From JAXDJH01 sp034663635 (GTDB taxonomy: Bacteria; Actinomycetota; CADDZG01; WHSQ01), in contig JAXDJH010000022.1 in the NCBI GenBank assembly GCA_034663635.1, positions 124,001 through 188,000 of the forward strand: a stretch of DNA of 64,000 nucleotides, written 5' to 3'. Positions 59,435 through 64,000 of the stretch are shown here, piece by piece. Each line of letters opens with the position of its first letter. Positions within the stretch are counted from its first letter, which is position 1. The translations under genes and the position numbers were made by a program. Under the pieces are notes generated by a model. It made no database searches. It worked only from the letters and a program-made list of their open reading frames with translations, and was not told the origin of the DNA.

Positions 59435-60753
59435 TTTCCGCCTCCCACCCCTTCGGTCACTTGTTCTTGGATCACATCGATCGGAACGATATGCAGTCTC
59501 AGCCCTTCGGCCCCCACGACTCGGACTCTCTCACCTTTTCGGATCGGTCCCATCTCGGACTCGACGGTCCATAGCTCCGCCGCAACCTGCGCGGTTCCTG
59601 TCGGGTCTATATCCCGAACGACGATCCCCTCCGCACCGATCAGGCGTTCAACCCCGGTCACGACTGGAAGCCGTCGAGCTCGCAGAGCCGCGGGCGCGAC
59701 GGCCAAGAAGAACAGGCCCATGATCCCTGCCACGGGAAGGATCAACCAGTAGGAAACGCGAACGCCCGGAAATGCGGGATCGAACAAGGTGAGCCCTCCC
59801 ACGATCAGCATGATGATCGCGCTCCCGCCTGCGATGCCTACGCCGGGATTCTTGAGCTCGAGCAGAAACAGACCGGCGGAGCCCAGCAGCAGGATGAGAC
59901 CGATCAACTGCACCGGAAGCATCCCGAGAGCGATGAAGGACGAGATCAAAGAAAGGATGCCGAGGATCCCGGGGACCGACAATCCGGGGTGGAGGAACTC
60001 GACGATCAGTAGTCCGATTCCGAGATAGAAGAAGAGGAACGCGAAGTCAGGGCTCAGCAGAGTGTGAAGTAGGCCGGACCCTGCCCCGATTCCGACCTCA
60101 ACCAAGTCGGCATCCGCGATAGCGATCGTGAGGGTTTGGCCGTTCTTCTCGACCGACCGTTCGTTTGCGAAAGCGAGCACATCGTCGACCGTCGGCTCGA
60201 TCGAGTCGATGACTCCGAGGTCCAGCGCTTCCTCGGCACTCGCGCTCGTTGCGTCGCGCACCGCGGTTTCGGCCCAGTCGGGATTTCGATCCTTGTCCTC
60301 CGCGAGGCTTCGGATGAAAGCAGCGGCGTCGTTTTCGACCTTCGCTTGTTCGATGGCGCCGCTAACTCCTACCGGACTCGCCGCTCCAACGTTCGTCCCG
60401 GGTGCCATCACCGCGACATCGCAAGCGAGCAGGATGAACGTCCCAGCGGATGCTGCCCTCGCTCCTGCCGGAGAGACGTAGCAGATGACCGGGACGTTCG
60501 TGTTCAGGATCGACTTGATGATGTCGCGCATCGAGGAGTCGAGTCCTCCCGGGGTGTCGATGGTTATCAGGATCGCAGCCGCCCCGTCGGCCTCTGCGGC
60601 CTCGATCGAACCCGTGAGATAGGAGGCCTCGAAAGGATCGACGACTCCCTGAAGACTGAGAGAGACGACCTGCTGGGTAGCTGCGGCGGCCTGATCGAGG
60701 GCGAAGAAGATCACCAGGGCGAAACCAGCGGAGAGCACCCTCATGGCCCTCAT
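59431..60753 (-). CDS. NfeD-family membrane serine protease
   Basis: 440 residues from ATG 60753 (ATG 60744 also possible), preceded by GGAGATGAG. Signal sequence, then a ClpP-like protease domain (about 40-235) with ITIDTPGG, the catalytic Ser in ARAASAGTFILLA, and DVAVMAPGTNVGAASPV. Four to five transmembrane helices follow (about 250-380), then a C-terminal OB-fold NfeD domain (GAEGIVVRDIDPTGTAQVAAELW). This is the long NfeD1b form. It is paired with the stomatin downstream. Confidence 0.92.
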   Translation of the reverse strand: MRAMRVLSAGFALVIFFALDQAAAATQQVVSLSLQGVVDPFEASYLTGSIEAAEADGAAAILITIDTPGGLDSSMRDIIKSILNTNVPVICYVSPAGARAASAGTFILLACDVAVMAPGTNVGAASPVGVSGAIEQAKVENDAAAFIRSLAEDKDRNPDWAETAVRDATSASAEEALDLGVIDSIEPTVDDVLAFANERSVEKNGQTLTIAIADADLVEVGIGAGSGLLHTLLSPDFAFLFFYLGIGLLIVEFLHPGLSVPGILGILSLISSFIALGMLPVQLIGLILLLGSAGLFLLELKNPGVGIAGGSAIIMLIVGGLTLFDPAFPGVRVSYWLILPVAGIMGLFFLAVAPAALRARRLPVVTGVERLIGAEGIVVRDIDPTGTAQVAAELWTVESEMGPIRKGERVRVVGAEGLRLHIVPIDVIQEQVTEGVGGGN

Positions 60754-60833
60754 CTCATCTCCATGATGCCACGTCGAAGTCGGTTGACCCCCCGAAAGCG
60801 CCACACTCACAATCTTGAGATGGGAACGTCCGC

Positions 60834-62240
60834 GTGGTCTTAGCTGCGGACCTTTACGAGCCGAACGTCTCGCTCCTGACCGCTGCCGCGGTCACGCTCG
60901 GCCTTTGGTACTTCGCACTGGCCGCCATCGCGATCGTTCGATGGCCACAGATTCCCGAGCCCGACCCTCCAACCAACAAACTCCGGGCTCATTCGCCGGC
61001 CCTTGCGAACATGCTGACCAACGGCTGGTTAGCCACGGAAGATTCGCTACCGGCGACCCTGTTGGACCTCGCGGCTCGCGGTTACGTGGCGATCGAAGAC
61101 CGCGGTGACGGCGAGCCGATCTGCAGGTTGCCGAGCCGCCATCCGCCCGTCGGCGAACTTCGCTCCTACGAGATGCAGGTCTTCGATCATCTTCGCAGCC
61201 TGGCTCGAGATGGAGTGGTTCCCGCCGGAGCTCTCACCACCGGGCCCCAAGACCAGTCCGCCAAGTGGTGGAAGAAGTTCCGGAGCGAGGTGGCAGACGA
61301 GGCGAAAGCTGCTGGTCTGGCCAGAGACTTCTGGACGGTCAAGCTGTCGGCTCTTTTCGTCGCGCTTGGAATCCCCGTCTATGTGTTGCTCCAAGCCGCG
61401 CAGGGGTTCAAGGATTCGGACGACGTTCACATGACTCCATTCGTCTACGCCGTCACCTACGCGCTGTGGGCCGGCGTGGTCGTCCTCGTGTTGATCGCGA
61501 AGACGTCGCGGATGAGAGACACGATGCCTGGTCGGGCTGCCGCGGCGCACTGGCTCGGCGTTCGTGACAGCCTCAAGACGGCCCCGTCGTTCCGAGATCT
61601 GCCGCCGGGAGCGGTAACCACGTGGGAGAGACATCTGGCCTATGGCGCGGCGCTTGGGGTGGCAGGACGCGCGGTCAAGACGTTGCCGCTGGGGGCCGAG
61701 CACGACCGGCGGGCGTGGACCAACTACGGCGGGGGTTGGAAACAGGTCCGCGTGGCGTACCCGCGATTTCGCCCGGGTTGGGGGAACCACCCTGGATTTG
61801 CGTTGGCGATCGGCGTAGCTCGAACCGTGCTGGCGCTCTGGTTGGTCACCCTCGCAGCGCGCCTCGGAGCCTTCGACTCCTCAACGCTGTCCGGCAACGC
61901 GTGGTGGGTTCGGTTGATCGTCTGGTTCGTTGCGATCCTCTTGGTCGCGTTTGCAGCCTGGTCCTTCGTCGGGGTCATCTGGGCGGTGATGGATCTCGGT
62001 GGATCCACGATCGTCGAAGGTGAAGTGCTCAGGACTCGTCCAAAGACTGCCTTTGGTCCAACGTTCGGTTCAAGTAACGACGACAACGAGGTCTACTTCG
62101 TCGCCATCTACCCGGGGTCGGGCGACAGGATCGTGGCCTGGCGCGTGAGAGAGAAGCTCTACCCCTCCTTCGTCCAGGGCCATGTGGTGAAGGTCGAGGT
62201 CACCCCGCGACTTGGCTACGTGAAGGATCGGATCGACTGA
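60834..62240 (+). CDS. DUF2207-like multi-pass membrane protein
   Basis: 468 residues from GTG 60834. An N-terminal helix (SLLTAAAVTLGLWYFALAAIAIV) precedes a cytoplasmic part with PATLLDLAARGYVAIED, the winged-helix-like motif of DUF2207 C-terminal regions. Then come two helices (about 160-225), the conserved TTWERHLAYGAALGVAGRAVK (DUF2207 W-E-x-x-L-x-Y-A-x-A-L-G), two more helices and a C-terminal beta region. The N-terminal exported DUF2207 domain is missing, so it is a shortened version. It is divergent from nfeD. Confidence 0.7.
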   Translation: MVLAADLYEPNVSLLTAAAVTLGLWYFALAAIAIVRWPQIPEPDPPTNKLRAHSPALANMLTNGWLATEDSLPATLLDLAARGYVAIEDRGDGEPICRLPSRHPPVGELRSYEMQVFDHLRSLARDGVVPAGALTTGPQDQSAKWWKKFRSEVADEAKAAGLARDFWTVKLSALFVALGIPVYVLLQAAQGFKDSDDVHMTPFVYAVTYALWAGVVVLVLIAKTSRMRDTMPGRAAAAHWLGVRDSLKTAPSFRDLPPGAVTTWERHLAYGAALGVAGRAVKTLPLGAEHDRRAWTNYGGGWKQVRVAYPRFRPGWGNHPGFALAIGVARTVLALWLVTLAARLGAFDSSTLSGNAWWVRLIVWFVAILLVAFAAWSFVGVIWAVMDLGGSTIVEGEVLRTRPKTAFGPTFGSSNDDNEVYFVAIYPGSGDRIVAWRVREKLYPSFVQGHVVKVEVTPRLGYVKDRID

Positions 62241-62327
62241 TCCGATCATCTCCACAAATTCCCATCCATCTTTTCGACGTCGTCGACACGTAGAACTACG
62301 GTGGGCAACCTAGCGAAAGGGAGGACC

Positions 62328-62699
62328 ATGAAGAAACTGCTCTGCGCTCTTGCCGTCATCGCGCTCTTGGGCGCTGCGTGCGGCGGGGATGACACCAATT
62401 CCGACGGAGCCGACACGGGCGGTGACGCCGGCGGGGCGGCCGAGTCATCGACCCTGACGGCGGAGAACTTCTCGTTCTCTCCCACATCCCTGAGCATCGC
62501 GTCCGGTGGAAGCGTCGACTACACCAACAACGATGACACCGAGCACAACTTCTCGATAGACGACGCCGACATCGACCAGGACGTCGAAGGGGGCGAGTCG
62601 GCGACCGTAGACCTCAGCGGTTTGGAGGCGGGGAGCTACGACTTTTACTGCAAGTACCACAAGGACTCGATGACCGGGACGCTAGAAGTCACCGGCTAA
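62328..62699 (+). CDS. Cupredoxin-like lipoprotein
   Basis: 123 residues from ATG 62328, with AGGGAGG directly upstream. The lipobox is LLGAACGGDD. After a Gly/Asp linker, the cupredoxin domain (about 43-123) has His in DTEHNFSIDD and Cys/His/Met in YDFYCKYHKDSMTGTLEV, a complete type 1 copper set. This is the fourth cupredoxin-fold protein in the window and the most compact. It stands alone between the DUF2207-like gene and the RTX gene. Confidence 0.87.
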   Translation: MKKLLCALAVIALLGAACGGDDTNSDGADTGGDAGGAAESSTLTAENFSFSPTSLSIASGGSVDYTNNDDTEHNFSIDDADIDQDVEGGESATVDLSGLEAGSYDFYCKYHKDSMTGTLEVTG

Positions 62700-62704
62700 G
62701 ACAG

Positions 62705-64000
62705 CTAGTGGGCTCGCTTGTGGGCCCTCTTCGCATAGATCTGGATCTCGTCGGATCTGGCTTCGACGGAGGTCAAGCGCGGCTGGCCGTCGGCGAAGGT
62801 GCCGGCGGCCGCATAAGCGGGCCCTAGCGGGTTTGCTGGAACCGGCGTTTCGCAGTTCGTCACGGTTTCGCCACCGAAGCAGTCGTCCGAGTCGGCACCA
62901 CCGTCGAGGGAATCCGCGCCGCCCAGGTCTCCGTCGAGGATGTCGGTGCCGGCGAGACCACTCAATTGGTCGTCGCCCTCGGCGCCGATCAAGATATTGC
63001 CGTTGGCGTCGCCGCTCATCGTGTCGTTAGACGGTGATCCGTAGACGCCCTCGGTCGACGCCAGAGCGTCGCTCCCGGCTCCACCCGCGGAGCCTGCCGC
63101 CAGATTCACGGTGATTCCCTCCGACGAGGAGCCGTAGTAGACGACGTCGATCCCTCCTCCTCCGTCGAGGCGGTCGTCTCCGAGGTTCCCCGTCAGATAG
63201 TTGTTGTTGATGTCGCCGGTTAGCTGGTCCTTCGCGGCCGAGCCGGCCAGTCCTTCGAGTCCCACGAGCGTGTCGTTGCCCTGACCTGTGGCGGTTCCGC
63301 TGCTCAAGCTCGCGACAACTCCCTCGGGTGAGCCCGAGAAGGAGGCGACATCTCCGAAACCCGGGCCCCCGTCGATGGTGTCGTCCCCTAGCCCTCCGTC
63401 GAGTATGTCGAGATCGCCGTCGAGGCCCCGGAGGATGTCGTTGCCAAGTCCTCCCCCGATGATGTCGTTGCCGTTCGTTCCGTCGATCGTGTCGTCATAG
63501 TCGGACCCGATAGCGGCTTCGATGCTCGTGAACGCGTCGTGTTCCTCGAACTCAGTGGCGGTCTTGGCCGCGAGGTCGATCTGGACGGGACGAGCGGAGA
63601 AGAAATAGCTGATCGTGTCTAAACCGTCTCCGCCGTCGATGGTGTCCTCACCGCGTTCCGCGTAGATAGCGTCGTCACCGCCGAGCGCGTTGACTTGATC
63701 CGCGCCGTCTTCGGCGATGATGTGTTCACCCCTCTCACTGCCGACCAGGACGTCGTCGTGAGACGAGCCGCGCAGGATGTTGAAGTTCGCGATGGTGTCA
63801 CTGCCTTCGCCCGTCACGGTGCCGGCTCCAAGGTCGGCCCGCACCGGTGTTTCCGACAGCCAGTAGCTGACGCTGTTGAGTTCGCCCTCGCCTCCGTCGA
63901 GCTCGTCGTCTCCCGGCCCCCCCGCGAGGAAGTCGATCCCTCCGTTGCCGAGAACCCGATCGTTTCCGCCCTCGGCGAACAGGTAGTTCTCGCCTTCGTC
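62705..64000 (-). CDS. RTX/hemolysin-type calcium-binding repeat protein, 5' truncated by window edge
   Basis: The frame stays open to base 64000, so the start lies beyond the window; 431 residues are visible. It is built of many glycine/aspartate nonapeptides of the GGxGxDxxx type (GGDGLDTIS, GGLGNDILRG, GGLGDDTIDGG, GGGGIDVVYYG), which fold as calcium-binding beta rolls. Between rolls are recurring segments of the type VQIDLAAKTATEFEE and VVASLSSGTATGQGNDTL. The C-terminus (YAAAGTFADGQPRLTSVEARSDEIQIYAKRAHKRAH) is not a typical type I secretion signal. It is probably exported by another route. Confidence 0.85.
   Translation of the reverse strand, partial: DEGENYLFAEGGNDRVLGNGGIDFLAGGPGDDELDGGEGELNSVSYWLSETPVRADLGAGTVTGEGSDTIANFNILRGSSHDDVLVGSERGEHIIAEDGADQVNALGGDDAIYAERGEDTIDGGDGLDTISYFFSARPVQIDLAAKTATEFEEHDAFTSIEAAIGSDYDDTIDGTNGNDIIGGGLGNDILRGLDGDLDILDGGLGDDTIDGGPGFGDVASFSGSPEGVVASLSSGTATGQGNDTLVGLEGLAGSAAKDQLTGDINNNYLTGNLGDDRLDGGGGIDVVYYGSSSEGITVNLAAGSAGGAGSDALASTEGVYGSPSNDTMSGDANGNILIGAEGDDQLSGLAGTDILDGDLGGADSLDGGADSDDCFGGETVTNCETPVPANPLGPAYAAAGTFADGQPRLTSVEARSDEIQIYAKRAHKRAH

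Overview
This is a high-GC chromosomal segment from an actinobacterium, probably an uncultured and deeply branching Actinomycetota lineage. The evidence is a WhiB protein, a DUF3499/DUF5719 cell-envelope block, sortase-type surface anchors, and two gene orders that I recall from Mycobacterium and Streptomyces. The first is GT2-like/DUF5719 - DUF3499 - WhiB - manB - Trm112-like - SIS isomerase - sahH - comF - secA - prfB - ftsE - ftsX - smpB - ssrA (1-33 kb). The second is mec - cysO - cysM - murI - Rv1339-like - rph - rdgB (42.8-47.4 kb). No CRISPR array, insertion sequence, prophage or plasmid function was seen.

Layout: 1-3.2 kb carries the end of a large membrane protein and a repeat-built surface protein. 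3.2-11.5 kb inserts metabolic and wall genes: a glutamine amidotransferase, a transsulfuration pair (cystathionine gamma-enzyme and cystathionine beta-synthase) around an enoyl-CoA hydratase, an L,D-transpeptidase, tryptophan 2,3-dioxygenase, a hydrolase and an LANTG surface protein. 11.6-20.3 kb holds DUF3499, zinc-ribbon proteins, WhiB, sugar-phosphate enzymes, SahH, ComF and an orphan NarL-type regulator. 20.3-33 kb holds secA, an LPFTG repeat protein, a propeller protein, prfB with a programmed +1 frameshift, an R2-like diiron protein, ftsEX with an M23 hydrolase, a CtpA-type protease, smpB and tmRNA. The tmRNA 3' end is duplicated downstream like an old att site. 33-41.7 kb is an envelope region with an LVIVD propeller, an M14 peptidase, two cupredoxins, an ECF sigma/anti-sigma pair, DUF2330 and a GAF histidine kinase. 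41.7-47.4 kb is selD plus the CysO cysteine pathway and murI/rph/rdgB. 47.4-64 kb has HisN-like, RDD and RsgA proteins, tRNA-Leu, an RsbW-like protein, several secreted repeat proteins, two more cupredoxin-like lipoproteins, a stomatin/NfeD pair and an RTX-repeat protein running off the end.

Many genes lack a ribosome binding site and instead have a TAnnnT hexamer 6-8 nt before the start codon. This suggests leaderless transcripts are common here and was used to choose several starts. The functional themes are envelope construction and division (FtsEX, M23 hydrolase, L,D-transpeptidase, MurI, SecA), sulfur amino-acid metabolism (transsulfuration, SahH, CysO/CysM/Mec, SelD), ribosome rescue and release (RF2, SmpB, tmRNA, RsgA), and a large exported set including four cupredoxin-fold proteins.
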